Notes under the pieces: generated by a model
What the model was told of the DNA's origin: nothing
Database searches by the model: none
What the model saw: only the letters and a program-made list of their open reading frames with translations
Part shown: piece by piece, positions 34,379 through 42,611 of the stretch
Layout of the letters: the number at the start of each line of letters is the position of its first letter
Position numbering within the stretch: the stretch's first letter is position 1
From: Candidatus Bathyarchaeota archaeon
Lineage (GTDB): Archaea > Thermoproteota > Bathyarchaeia > Bathyarchaeales > Bathycorpusculaceae
Direction of reading: 5' to 3'
DNA length: 64,000 nt
Assembly (NCBI GenBank): GCA_026014745.1
Contig: JAOZHS010000002.1
Coordinates: 186,001-250,000, forward strand
Made by a program: the position numbers and the translations under genes

Positions 34379-35167
34379 ATGTCTGAACAAAACATAGAAT
34401 GGCCTGAAATCGGCGACTTAGTTATCGCAACCATCAAAACAGTGATGGACTACGGCGTGTATGCTAACCTTGATGAATATAACAAGAAGGGTTTTCTTCA
34501 CATCTCAGAGATTTCAAGCGCCCGTATACGAAACATCCGAGATTTTGTCCGTGAAAACCAAAAAATGGTCTTAAAAGTTCTTCGAGTAGACTTAGAAAAA
34601 GGTCACATAGACTTATCGTTGAGGCGAGTCACCAAACGGGAACGTATCGAAAAAGTCAAGTCGTGGAAAAAAGGGAAAAAAGGAGACGCATTACTCTACG
34701 TAGTTGGTGAACGGGCGGGTTTATCAAAGGAGGAAATACAGCAGAAAGTCGGCGCTATTCTGGAAGAAAAAATCGGCATCTATGAAGGCTTCGAGAATGC
34801 CGTAAAAGAAGGCCCTGATAGTCTGGTCAAATATGGAATCCCTGAAGATTTGGCAAAGGTTATCGCGCAAGTTGCAGATGAACGCATTAAAATTAAATCA
34901 GTCAAATTAAGAGGCGTCTTGGAGGTGCGGTGCATGCAGCCCAACGGCGTCAGATGCATCCAAGAAGCATTCCGTAATGCAAAAAAAACTAACTCTTCAA
35001 AAAATTCTAAAATCGAGTTCGCAGTCATAGCTGCACCAAAATATCGCGTTGAAGTTTCTGCCGATAACTGGAAAGCCGCAGAAGCACTTCTTAAGAAAGT
35101 AGCTGACAGTGTGGTTGAAAACATCACAAGCTTAGGCGGACATGGCGACTTTAAGGCAGAGAAATAA
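34379..35167 (+). CDS. eif2A: Translation initiation factor aIF2 subunit alpha
   Basis: A 262-aa protein. An N-terminal S1 domain (GDLVIATIKTVMDYGVYANLDEYNKKGFLHISEIS, in pieces; about 10-85) contains the segment where eukaryotes carry the regulated Ser. A helical domain (about 90-175) and the C-terminal alpha/beta domain that binds the gamma subunit (RGVLEVRCMQPNGVRCIQEAF onward) follow. With beta and gamma it delivers initiator Met-tRNA to the ribosome. It is the last gene of the aIF1A cluster. Confidence 0.94.
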   Translation: MSEQNIEWPEIGDLVIATIKTVMDYGVYANLDEYNKKGFLHISEISSARIRNIRDFVRENQKMVLKVLRVDLEKGHIDLSLRRVTKRERIEKVKSWKKGKKGDALLYVVGERAGLSKEEIQQKVGAILEEKIGIYEGFENAVKEGPDSLVKYGIPEDLAKVIAQVADERIKIKSVKLRGVLEVRCMQPNGVRCIQEAFRNAKKTNSSKNSKIEFAVIAAPKYRVEVSADNWKAAEALLKKVADSVVENITSLGGHGDFKAEK

Positions 35168-35282
35168 ACGGGGAATAATGTCGGAATACGCTGCAAACGT
35201 TTAAGTGAAGGGAAATGAGTATTGCTCGGGTTAATTCCACCGCTATTTTTCATAGCTTAAAATTAACAGGATCAACATGTAA

Positions 35283-35507
35283 ATGCCTCAAGATATTGTA
35301 ACAGAAGTAATATGTACTGACTGCGGAAAATCTACAAAAGTTCCCTTTAAACCAACAGCGGGTAAACCCGTCTATTGCCAAGAATGTTTAATTAAACACA
35401 GACCCCCCAGACGTCCCGACCCAAAAAATAACCGTGGACCAACAAAACCACAGGTTATGGAAAACGAAAAACAAGCCTGGTCCCGACGCCGCGGTAACTG
35501 GAAATAA
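35283..35507 (+). CDS. CxxC-type small zinc-ribbon protein
   Basis: A 74-aa protein with two Cys pairs spaced like the CxxC-x17-CxxC zinc-ribbon family: CTDCGKSTKVPFKPTAGKP then CQECL. A basic, Pro-rich tail (HRPPRRPDPKNNRGP) ending RRRGNWK suits nucleic-acid binding. It has an ATG start and stands alone downstream of aIF2-alpha. Confidence 0.75.
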   Translation: MPQDIVTEVICTDCGKSTKVPFKPTAGKPVYCQECLIKHRPPRRPDPKNNRGPTKPQVMENEKQAWSRRRGNWK

Positions 35508-35615
35508 CAACGCGGCAACCATTTTAAACAACTTTTCATTTTCTTTGTAACATCAAACGCATGTTTTGGTAATGCTTAAATCGTGTCGAGCCTTCCCGTT
35601 GTTGGATGATTTAGC

Positions 35616-35990
35616 ATGCGTTACTGTCACAAGTGTGGAGCCCCTCTAGAGGAGGAGGCACGTTTCTGCCCAAAGTGCGGCACACCAGTCGCCGCTGGCT
35701 ATGTTGCAGTTCCACCTCCACCCCCGCCAGTTGCACCAAAGCCGCCTGCTCGCGCATCATCCCCTGAATCACCAACCCGCAACGACACACCCATAATCAT
35801 AGCCGCCGTATGCGTTATCATGATTGTTGTGGCGGTGGTTGCAATTGCTGTGTACCTTGCCACACAGTTCACATTTGATTTTTCTTCGTCTAATCCTAAC
35901 AATTACAATCAGCTTGGCTTCTTTGGCAGGCTCCAAGATACGCAGGCAGCTATCGGCGGGTTAATGACTGCTTTGAAGCTACCCATTTGA
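35616..35990 (+). CDS. Zinc-ribbon membrane protein
   Basis: A 124-aa protein starting with a zinc ribbon (MRYCHKCGAPLEEEARFCPKCGT; two CxxC pairs), then a proline-rich linker with PPPPPP, one transmembrane helix (IIIAAVCVIMIVVAVVAIAVYL, about 71-92) and a short external tail. Such 'zinc-ribbon domain-containing' single-pass proteins are very common in archaea; their role is unknown. Confidence 0.8.
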   Translation: MRYCHKCGAPLEEEARFCPKCGTPVAAGYVAVPPPPPPVAPKPPARASSPESPTRNDTPIIIAAVCVIMIVVAVVAIAVYLATQFTFDFSSSNPNNYNQLGFFGRLQDTQAAIGGLMTALKLPI

Positions 35991-36048
35991 GTTGGGGCTA
36001 GTTAGCCCTAAATGTTTAAAGCTTGAGGTGAGGATTTTAGTTTGAGGT

Positions 36049-36297
36049 ATGGTGAATTTTTTGGGAGAACAAAAAATATCGCGTAAACAGCTTGAAGAAA
36101 ATAATGGCAAGGGCGGTAAGCCTGCCTACGTTGCTTATCAGGGTAAGGTTTATGATGTTACGGACAGTCCGTTTTGGGTAGATGGCGCTCATATGGGTAT
36201 GCATGATGCGGGCAGAGATTTGACTGAGGATTTGGAGATGGCGCCGCATCAAGCAGACAACTTGACACGTGTCAAGTACGTGGGAGAGTTAGAATAA
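36049..36297 (+). CDS. Cytochrome b5-like heme/steroid-binding domain protein
   Basis: An 82-aa single domain: ISRKQLEENNGKGGKPAYVAYQGKVYDVTDSPFW, then HMGMHDAGRDLTEDLEMAPH. The pattern of PAYVAYQGKVYDVTDSPFW is the b5-like fold, and the two His regions could bind heme. Small b5-like proteins of this kind occur in many anaerobes; whether this one binds heme is not shown. Its stop overlaps the stop of cysS by 9 bases in convergent orientation. Confidence 0.82.
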   Translation: MVNFLGEQKISRKQLEENNGKGGKPAYVAYQGKVYDVTDSPFWVDGAHMGMHDAGRDLTEDLEMAPHQADNLTRVKYVGELE

Positions 36298-37542
36298 ACA
36301 ACCCAAAACCAAATCCACACGCAACAACCCATCCAACACCCTTTTTACAGCAACCCCACTCAAAGAACCCCGCAGCTCAAAAATTCTGCCAAGATTCTTC
36401 GTGAGACTATCGAAGGCGCCCCGCACATCCAAATCATCACTCATACATTTCTCAAAATCAGCAAACAACCCAGCCACCAAATCCTCCGCATCCCGCGTAC
36501 CCGTCGCAGAGACGCTCTGCAACTCCGCAATCAACCTCCGAACAACTCTTAGCTTCTCGCTCGTCTCCGCAAGTCGCTCAAAGGTAAAGTTCAGTTTCTC
36601 TCGATAAGGACCATAAATTAGGAAAAACCGTATCTCTGCGCCGCTGTAGCCCTTCGCGGTGAGGTCGCGTGGGTAGTAGACGTTGCCCTTGCTCTTGGAC
36701 ATTTTTTCGCCATCCACAAGCAGATGACCGCCATGCAGCCAAAACCGCGAAAACTGCTTCCCAGAGGCAGCTTCAGCGATGGCTATAGTGTAGTCATGGT
36801 GACGAACCAAATTATCGATGCCGCCGCATGCAAGGTCGATGCTAAAGCCCAAGTGCTGCGTGATTATGGCGGCGTCTTGGATGTTCCATGCGGGACGCCC
36901 TCTGCCAATGGGTGTGTCGTAGCAGACGTCTCTGGTTTGGCAGCCATGCCACAGCACGAAGTCACCCATGTTCCAGGGGGTGCCGGGGTAAGTGTCCTTG
37001 TGAAAACGCCGATGCCTCTTAGGCCATTTTGACATGTCCAGATGCGCCAACTTACCAAACCCCTTAAACTTAAAAGGCTCGAAGTAGGCGTTTTTGGCGC
37101 CCCGATAAGTGTACCAGTAGGCATAGCCGCCGCGGACAAGCAGGTTAATGAGGGCTACAGCTTGGTCTACCGCGTTGGATGCTTTGATGGGGTAGGTGGG
37201 GCATTTGATTTTTAGCAACTCAAAATCCGAAAAGAGCACCGAGAGGTTTCGGTCTGTTAAGGCGTCGAGGGGGAGGTTTTCTTTTTTTGCCTGCGCCACC
37301 GCCTTATCCTCCACATCGGTTAAGGTCATGACGCGGGTGACTTGGTAGCCCAGATATTCTAAGTACCGTTGGAGGATGTCTTCGTAGAGGAAGGTGCGGT
37401 AGTTGCCTATGTGGGCATGTTGATAGGTGGAGGGGCCGCAGCTCGCCATTTTCACGTGGCGGTTGTCGATGGGGTGGAAGGTTTCTTTTTGTCGGGTTAG
37501 GGTGTTGTATAGTTGCAGCTTGTCGCCGACGTTTAGGGCCAA
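36289..37542 (-). CDS. cysS: Cysteinyl-tRNA synthetase
   Basis: A 417-aa class I synthetase: KMASCGPSTYQHAHIGN holds the zinc Cys35 and the HxGH-type motif (HIGN, 44-47), WHGCQTRD and HHDYTIAIAEAASGKQF give other zinc-site residues, and KMSKSKGN is at 280-287. It is somewhat shorter than usual (about 460), the anticodon-binding tail being reduced. It charges tRNA-Cys. Its presence means the SepRS/SepCysS route is not the only one available. Confidence 0.92.
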   Translation of the reverse strand: MALNVGDKLQLYNTLTRQKETFHPIDNRHVKMASCGPSTYQHAHIGNYRTFLYEDILQRYLEYLGYQVTRVMTLTDVEDKAVAQAKKENLPLDALTDRNLSVLFSDFELLKIKCPTYPIKASNAVDQAVALINLLVRGGYAYWYTYRGAKNAYFEPFKFKGFGKLAHLDMSKWPKRHRRFHKDTYPGTPWNMGDFVLWHGCQTRDVCYDTPIGRGRPAWNIQDAAIITQHLGFSIDLACGGIDNLVRHHDYTIAIAEAASGKQFSRFWLHGGHLLVDGEKMSKSKGNVYYPRDLTAKGYSGAEIRFFLIYGPYREKLNFTFERLAETSEKLRVVRRLIAELQSVSATGTRDAEDLVAGLFADFEKCMSDDLDVRGAFDSLTKNLGRIFELRGSLSGVAVKRVLDGLLRVDLVLGCLF

Positions 37543-37640
37543 AAAATCACCTATCCTAAACTGTTGGGTAGGCTATTATGGGTTTCTAAGCCTACGCAGA
37601 GTTCATAAGAAACAAAAACATACCAGACAAGGCGAAACCA

Positions 37641-38243
37641 ATGGAAAAAACCCTCAACCTCTCAGGCGCCAAATGCCCCGCCCTCGTCTTTAATGCCCCC
37701 GGAGTTCCCATAGTCTTCTTCCACGGATTATCCTACAACACCGACATCTGGCAACAAATCGGCATAGCCGAAGCCCTAATGGAAAAACGCATCCCCTTCC
37801 TCGCACTTGACATGCCGTATGGAATAAAAAGCCGATGCCAACCCAAAAGCCGCGACCCCCAAAAAAACATCGACTTCGCCCACGAAGCACTCAAAACTGC
37901 CCTTGGCGATGTGGCACCTGTTGTGGTGGGCGCAAGCATCGGGGGCAACATGGCGCTCCGATATGCGGTGCAGTATCCTGTGAAGGGGTTGTTGCTGGTT
38001 GCGCCTGCCCGCTCGTTAGAGCCAGACTTGGCGGCGTCTTATGGCAAATTCAAGTTTCCCTCTACCATCATCTGGGGCACCGAAGACACCATTATCCCCA
38101 GCGAGGACATGAGGGTTTTAGCCGATAAACTCCCCAACTCAAAACTCATAATCTACAACGGCTGTGGTCACTCCGCCTACAAGGAACAGCCCGACAGATT
38201 CAGACATGACCTGCTTGAATTGTATGCCCACGCCGAAACATAG
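37641..38243 (+). CDS. Alpha/beta hydrolase
   Basis: A 200-aa small alpha/beta hydrolase. HGLSYN follows strand 3 (oxyanion region), the nucleophile elbow GASIGG has Ser, an acid residue lies in WGTEDTIIP, and the catalytic His is in GCGHSAYKE. Substrate not predictable; it could act as an esterase or dienelactone-type hydrolase. It faces the methyltransferase gene, with 3 bases between their stops. Confidence 0.85.
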   Translation: MEKTLNLSGAKCPALVFNAPGVPIVFFHGLSYNTDIWQQIGIAEALMEKRIPFLALDMPYGIKSRCQPKSRDPQKNIDFAHEALKTALGDVAPVVVGASIGGNMALRYAVQYPVKGLLLVAPARSLEPDLAASYGKFKFPSTIIWGTEDTIIPSEDMRVLADKLPNSKLIIYNGCGHSAYKEQPDRFRHDLLELYAHAET

Positions 38244-38246
38244 CGG

Positions 38247-38804
38247 TTAGGCGGGTTTAGCGGTGACCACGTAATGGAAGGGTCCTGCTGCCTTGACGGA
38301 TTCAACCCTAAACCCTGCCGCCGTGATTAGCTCTGTGGCTTTTTCTTTGCTGAAACGAATGGCTTCGGGCGGACCAAAAGGCATCTGCTGTTTTTCCCAA
38401 TCCAAATCAATCAACTGCCCCGTTGGCTTAATCATTTCACGCGCGTTTTTTAGCACCTGTGCGGCGTCGTTGAAGTCGTGAAGGTCCATACTGTAAAAGA
38501 CTACATCTATGCAGCCTTTGCAGAATACTGTGTCTTCGGCGCGTCCTGCCTTGGCAACTATGTTGGTTAAGCCTTGCTCGGCGGCTTTAGCGCGTAGTTT
38601 CTTTACGCCTTGGGGGTCAACGTCAACTGCGTAGATTTTGCCGTTTGCGCCGACTTTTTTGGCTGCTAGAATGCTAAAGTAGCCGTCTCCGCAGCCGATG
38701 TCTGCAAAGGTCATGCCAGCTTGTAGGTCTTGGATGATGGCGTCTGGGTTGTACCAGGCGCGTCTTTTTGCTTCGTCGAGGCTAAATCCGCCGTGACATA
38801 CCAT
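38247..38804 (-). CDS. SAM-dependent methyltransferase, class I
   Basis: A 185-aa Rossmann-fold methyltransferase: motif I ADIGCGDGYFSILAAKKVG, motif II acidic residue in YAVDVDPQGVKKL, motif IV DVVFYSMDLHD, then a post-motif helix. The N-terminal segment RAWYNPDAIIQDL is typical of small archaeal members of the UbiE/Tam-like group. Substrate unknown. It is 4 bases downstream of the muconolactone-isomerase-like gene and likely co-transcribed. Confidence 0.85.
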   Translation of the reverse strand: MVCHGGFSLDEAKRRAWYNPDAIIQDLQAGMTFADIGCGDGYFSILAAKKVGANGKIYAVDVDPQGVKKLRAKAAEQGLTNIVAKAGRAEDTVFCKGCIDVVFYSMDLHDFNDAAQVLKNAREMIKPTGQLIDLDWEKQQMPFGPPEAIRFSKEKATELITAAGFRVESVKAAGPFHYVVTAKPA

Positions 38805-38808
38805 AAAG

Positions 38809-39120
38809 TCACATACCTAAATCATTTGGCTGGAGCAGTTCGCGGATTTGCTGCTCATGCGTCTGTCTTGTGGTTAGGGGGTAGATTTCGCGGTCGCAGT
38901 CAAAGAACAGGGGGTCTTGACCGATGACGCGTGAGAGTTGCTCGTCTGTTTCAGCGTTCACGATGAGCATGCTGCCCTGTTGACCAATGAGGTGATAGTA
39001 AAGCTCCAATGTTTTGTTCTGTGTTAATTGTTCAAAATATTTGAATTGCATCGGAAGCATCTTTGCCCACTTCTCCAGCGGTACTTCACGTTTAACTTTT
39101 TGGATGATTAAAAACTTCAT
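38809..39120 (-). CDS. Muconolactone-isomerase-like (dimeric alpha-beta barrel) protein
   Basis: The start is set at ATG 39120 (GGGAT upstream), giving 103 aa beginning MKFLIIQKVKREVPLEKWAK, which is the usual family start; the frame upstream is not needed. The ferredoxin-like alpha/beta pattern continues with LYYHLIGQQGSMLIVNAETDEQL and RVIGQDPLFF. Proteins of this kind are often annotated as muconolactone delta-isomerase or YciI-like; true activity is unknown. Confidence 0.7.
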   Translation of the reverse strand: MKFLIIQKVKREVPLEKWAKMLPMQFKYFEQLTQNKTLELYYHLIGQQGSMLIVNAETDEQLSRVIGQDPLFFDCDREIYPLTTRQTHEQQIRELLQPNDLGM

Positions 39121-39296
39121 GGTTATCCCATCTTGTGTGTTGTTTAACTTGTGTAAAAAGTCTTTCTTATATAGCGCTTGCTTGCTAAGTTTTCGGGAAA
39201 TTTTTTTTGTGCTTGAAATATACATTGGTAGTGAATAACACATTTATAGAGTATTAATTCTTGTAAAAGGGAATAGCTAATAGCAGGGTGACGAGA

Positions 39297-39533
39297 ATGC
39301 CAAATCATGTTCTGGGAGAAAAAACTGGCGACAAAAAGGGTCTTCCAATGATTAGGTGCCACTGTGGAAAAGAAATTCTAGTAGTCCCCGACGTAAAATT
39401 GATGAGTGAAGCCATCGACGCGCATGCAGAAGAACATAAAAAAAGAATAAAAGACCCCAAACAAGCCGAAGAAGAAGCTGAACACATCCGCGACGAGTTA
39501 ATAGCGCAATTGTTCGATAAAGCATCTGAATAA
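39297..39533 (+). CDS. Small CxC protein, paralogue of the 12845-13063 product
   Basis: The start is ATG 39297 with GGGTGA upstream; a GTG at 39288 is an alternative. The 78-aa product has IRCHCGKEILVVPDV, AIDAHAEEHKKRIKD and a helical tail EHIRDELIAQLFDKA. The gene at 12845-13063 shares the CxCG, PDV/PNV, AIDAH-EEH and KDP positions. The motif C-x-C-G ... H-x2-EH may bind one metal ion. No family name is known to me. Confidence 0.75.
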   Translation: MPNHVLGEKTGDKKGLPMIRCHCGKEILVVPDVKLMSEAIDAHAEEHKKRIKDPKQAEEEAEHIRDELIAQLFDKASE

Positions 39534-39567
39534 CAAAAAAGAGAAAACGGGCAAAACTGCCGCAAAT

Positions 39568-39717
39568 TTATTGTTTGTTTTCGTTGCCCCGTTTCATAAG
39601 TTCGGGAAGTCGACTTGACGCTTTAGACATCGCATCTTTCACGACCTCCATCAACTCCTCGTTGACCTCTAACTCCATCGTTACTTTTAGGCGACCTTTC
39701 TTTTCTCCTTCAGTCAT
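39568..39717 (-). CDS. 49-aa acidic-helical protein, unknown
   Basis: ATG at 39717, inside the end of the preceding gene (8-base overlap), TAA at 39568. The 49-aa product has a beta strand (RLKVTMELEV) and a helix (EELMEVVKDAMSKASSRLPEL), resembling a ribbon-helix-helix monomer without a second helix. Overlap with its neighbour argues that it is translated. Confidence 0.5.
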   Translation of the reverse strand: MTEGEKKGRLKVTMELEVNEELMEVVKDAMSKASSRLPELMKRGNENKQ

Positions 39718-40012
39718 GGAACCACCTCCTTAATCCGCTTAATTGATTAGGAAAAATGTTACCTAACAAATGCATAGCCTGCCTGCCCGTCAAATCTAAA
39801 TCGATAATTACACGATAATGATATTTGCCTAAACGTTTGGTGTGTGTTTTGTAGTCGCCGATTATGTTGCCTTCTTTGTATCGATGCAGCTGCTGATTCA
39901 CAAGAACGGTGATTGCGGTTGGGGCTAAGGGTTCAAAGACAAAAGCAACCCTAAGCAACACTTTAGTAACACTGCTGATGAGTGATTCGGAAACGGATTC
40001 TTTTTGAGTCAT
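39710..40012 (-). CDS. Unrecognised 100-aa protein
   Basis: A 100-aa protein with an N-terminal helical part and a central beta part (GNIIGDYKTHTKRLGKYHYRVIIDLDL), ending ...LSGLRRWFHD. No family recognised. It overlaps the 49-aa gene downstream by 8 bases, which suggests a two-gene unit. It is divergent from the uracil-DNA glycosylase. Confidence 0.55.
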   Translation of the reverse strand: MTQKESVSESLISSVTKVLLRVAFVFEPLAPTAITVLVNQQLHRYKEGNIIGDYKTHTKRLGKYHYRVIIDLDLTGRQAMHLLGNIFPNQLSGLRRWFHD

Positions 40013-40077
40013 ATTTGCGCCCCAGTTGAGGTTTTGATGCAGAAGTGTCGTTCAGGCTTTGAGGGACAAGAACTGGA

Positions 40078-40086
40078 TTATATATT
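40078..40086 (+). promoter_or_regulatory. TATA box of the uracil-DNA glycosylase gene
   Basis: TTATATATT is located about 60 bases before the ATG at 40147, giving a predicted transcription start near 40110 and a short leader with GGGAG. Confidence 0.4.
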
Positions 40087-40146
40087 GTGGTGGGGATTTT
40101 TTTAAGTTTGTGTGCCTTTAACTATACAATAACAAGGGAGCAAGCA

Positions 40147-40650
40147 ATGAGCATTGAACAGTTAAATCTACAAATCAATGAATGCAAAAAATGCCGCCTC
40201 TACCAAACCGCCAAGCACGCTGTCCCCGGTGAAGGACCCCTAAACGCCCAAGTCATGGTGATAGGGCAAAACCCCGGCGCCGAAGAAGACGAGCAGGGTC
40301 GCCCTTTTGTGGGACGTGCAGGCAAATACTTAACCAAAACCCTCGCCGAATACGGCATAAACCGCCAAGACCTATACATAACCAACATCGTCAAACACAC
40401 TTCGCCCCAGAACCGTAAACCCTACCCTGACGAAGTCGAAGCCTGCCTACCCTACCTGACCCAGCAAATCCAAACCATAAAACCAAAAATAATCGTGCTC
40501 CTCGGCGCTTCAGCCAAGGAAACTCCCCGAGTCGAAGGTATAGAATACTTTGAAATTGTGCATCCCTCGGCAGCCATGCGCTTTACAAAGATGCGTGAAA
40601 AATTCAGGGGACAAATCGCTGAGTTAGCAGGGCGCCTCAAACAAAACTAA
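40147..40650 (+). CDS. Uracil-DNA glycosylase, family 4/5-like, with one cluster Cys replaced
   Basis: The start is ATG 40147, with GGGAG 6 bases upstream. The 167-aa product has CKKCRLYQTAKHAVPGEG, the active-site GQNPGAEEDEQGRPFVGRAG, a central NIVKHTSPQNRKP, EACLPYLTQQI and HPSAAMRF. Family 4 enzymes excise uracil from DNA and hold a 4Fe-4S cluster with four Cys. Here C13, C16 and C100 are present, but the position usually Cys in N-x-x-KC is His84. The protein is shorter than typical (about 190-200). Confidence 0.82.
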   Translation: MSIEQLNLQINECKKCRLYQTAKHAVPGEGPLNAQVMVIGQNPGAEEDEQGRPFVGRAGKYLTKTLAEYGINRQDLYITNIVKHTSPQNRKPYPDEVEACLPYLTQQIQTIKPKIIVLLGASAKETPRVEGIEYFEIVHPSAAMRFTKMREKFRGQIAELAGRLKQN

Positions 40651-40682
40651 TGGGAGCTCCCTACCGCTTAGATTGTGTTTGT

Positions 40683-41264
40683 TCAGAGGCTTTTTCTTTT
40701 AAAAAGCTTGATAGCCACTATAGGCGTTGCAACGACCAATGGCAGGATGCTCAAGATGGGAAATTCTGGAACCGTCGGGGTTGGAGTAGCTGAGGCGGTT
40801 ATTGAAAAGGTGATAGAAGCGGAATTCTTTATTGTAAAAGTATAGTATTGCAATATGCCGTTTCCGCTGTAAGTACCTGTTGCTACTGCATAAATTGTTA
40901 TTTTGTGGGTACCTGCAGGGATGTCCGTTAAATTTAATGCTTTGGAAATATCATGGAAGTTAGGAATCATAGATTTCTCATCATAAGCAAATACACTGAC
41001 GTTTTTAGCTAACCAATCTGCTTGTAGCCAACAGTATTTTATCATGGTATGAGGTGCACTTTTTGATTCTCCGTCGGTGACTGTAAAATTGAGGCAGACG
41101 TTAGAGTTGCCATAGGTCTTATTTTGGGGGCTAAATATTGTGATACACGGAGGGCTTGTATCGGCGTCTGGGGGAACTTCACCAAGCCAGACAGGGTTTG
41201 CAGTTGCAGAGCCGACAAAACAAACGCAAACAAGCATTAAAACCGCAAATATTATTGTCTTCAT
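40683..41264 (-). CDS. Secreted protein with PEF-type C-terminal membrane anchor
   Basis: A 193-aa protein: signal peptide (MKTIIFAVLMLVCVCFVGSATA), a beta-sandwich-like middle (ITIFSPQNKTYGNSNVCLNFTV; typical of archaeal Ig/PKD-like surface domains), and a C-terminus with TPTPTVPEFPILSILPL, a hydrophobic helix and KLFKRKSL. That ending matches PEF-CTERM-style sorting signals recognised by archaeosortases. Several N-glycosylation sequons are present. Probably a cell-surface protein. Confidence 0.75.
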   Translation of the reverse strand: MKTIIFAVLMLVCVCFVGSATANPVWLGEVPPDADTSPPCITIFSPQNKTYGNSNVCLNFTVTDGESKSAPHTMIKYCWLQADWLAKNVSVFAYDEKSMIPNFHDISKALNLTDIPAGTHKITIYAVATGTYSGNGILQYYTFTIKNSASITFSITASATPTPTVPEFPILSILPLVVATPIVAIKLFKRKSL

Positions 41265-41305
41265 TTTTACCCAGTTTAGCCAATAGGGTAAAGTTGTAAA
41301 TTTTT

Positions 41306-41320
41306 GTTATATAATTTACT
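41306..41320 (-). promoter_or_regulatory. Core promoter of the 40683-41264 gene
   Basis: On the minus strand this reads AGTAAATTATATAAC, ending 42 bases before the ATG. The identical 15-mer on the plus strand (41442-41456) serves the divergent gene. Confidence 0.6.
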
Positions 41321-41441
41321 TAGATAGTGACGGTTCTCTGAGTATAATAGATTGAAAGAGTTTAGTTTTCAGTCGGCGGCTACACTTGTTGTTTTGTTTT
41401 CAATATTTCTTTTAACCTCAGAATCAATTTCGCTGCGCTAC

Positions 41442-41456
41442 AGTAAATTATATAAC
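41442..41456 (+). promoter_or_regulatory. Core promoter of the 41491-42210 gene
   Basis: AGTAAATTATATAAC lies 35 bases before the TTG start. It is a perfect inverted copy of the promoter at 41306-41320. Together they bracket 121 bases. Confidence 0.6.
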
Positions 41457-41490
41457 GAAATCACATCAACAGTGCCTCAGGGATAAACGC

Positions 41491-42210
41491 TTGAATAAGA
41501 ACGCCATGGTCGTAGCTGTGGTCTTAACTTGTGCTATCGTCGCTTCTGCCTCAGCAGTGCTTGTCCTCTATGACCCATTTGCGGGTGTTTTTGCCTCTGA
41601 CCAGTCGTCTAGGGTATTTGACGCTGACTTGACTTATGTCTCTACAGGTCTAACAAACGCTACTGGAGAAGGACATGACCACTTTGGCTGGGGCATACAA
41701 ACCTATCCAACAACATACTACCCCGTCAACGCCATACTCACCTTAACTTATCGAGGCAACCCCGAAAACCAACCCTACGACATAATCGCCGAGGGCTACT
41801 TGGTGAACCTTACTGCTAACACGGGCGCCAAGGTTTCAGTTACGGGTTGGTTAGGCACCAACTACAATGTCTCCTGCCACTCACCCCCAATTCCGCCTCT
41901 AAATTCACCATGGGGACACTTTTCAAGTATGTATTGCAGATTCAACATGTCAACTACCGATGAATACTACCTAAGAGCAACAAACGGGGGGACATTTTCA
42001 AGCATAAATGGCACTTTAGGCCTTTGGAGCAATGGGGCACCCAACACTGTGACGGTGACTGTTCAACGAGTTGGCTGGCTTATCGTCCAAGGAAACCAAA
42101 GCGAATACGTCATCAACCCAGCCGCGAATGAAATCATACAGCAAATACAGCTTGAAAAGATGGGCGACGAATTCGGTTTTGGCACTTACCCCGCTGGAAA
42201 AGTGTATTAG
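41491..42210 (+). CDS. Membrane-anchored secreted protein, unknown
   Basis: A 239-aa protein from a TTG start with one N-terminal hydrophobic segment (MVVAVVLTCAIVASASAVLVLY, about 6-27). A beta-rich extracellular domain with many N-x-S/T sequons follows (NATGEG, NLTANTG, NVSC, NMSTT, NGTLG). There is no C-terminal anchor. It shares its core promoter sequence with the divergent secreted protein. Confidence 0.65.
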   Translation: MNKNAMVVAVVLTCAIVASASAVLVLYDPFAGVFASDQSSRVFDADLTYVSTGLTNATGEGHDHFGWGIQTYPTTYYPVNAILTLTYRGNPENQPYDIIAEGYLVNLTANTGAKVSVTGWLGTNYNVSCHSPPIPPLNSPWGHFSSMYCRFNMSTTDEYYLRATNGGTFSSINGTLGLWSNGAPNTVTVTVQRVGWLIVQGNQSEYVINPAANEIIQQIQLEKMGDEFGFGTYPAGKVY

Positions 42211-42329
42211 CAAGGCAACTGGCTTGTGCCCTCTGGACAAGTTCGCTATTTGGCTGTTTTTTGTTTGGCTTTAAAATGTGGGGCATTCCGCATGTGTGTG
42301 CTTGCACAAACAAACAGTGTAGCAAAAGA

Positions 42330-42611
42330 TTAGGGGTGAGTTATCCCCATGTCATCCATGAACCTAATGATTTTCTTATATTCCGCAAGATATTCTCTTC
42401 CCTTCTCAGTCAAATTAGGGGATGTTTCATTATCAATTAATCCCAGATGGTTTAGATCAGAGAGGTAACTTTTGAAGCGATCAAAGGGAACATTGAGTTT
42501 TAAGGAAATGGTTGTTAAGGGAAATTTATTTTTTCTATATTCAACGCTGTTGAGGATAGATAAGAGATCGTTGTAGATTTTTAGTGTGTCTCTACGAGCG
42601 GTCTTCCTCAT
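42330..42611 (-). CDS. Winged-helix regulator paired with membrane protein
   Basis: A 93-aa winged-helix protein: TLKIYNDLLSILN, the recognition region FPLTTISLKLNVPFDRFKSYLSDLNHLGLI, a wing, and LTEKGREYLAEYKKI, as in the archaeal HTH_45 group. Its ATG overlaps the upstream membrane-protein gene (ATGA). A second pair with the same order is at 54203-55115. Confidence 0.75.
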   Translation of the reverse strand: MRKTARRDTLKIYNDLLSILNSVEYRKNKFPLTTISLKLNVPFDRFKSYLSDLNHLGLIDNETSPNLTEKGREYLAEYKKIIRFMDDMGITHP

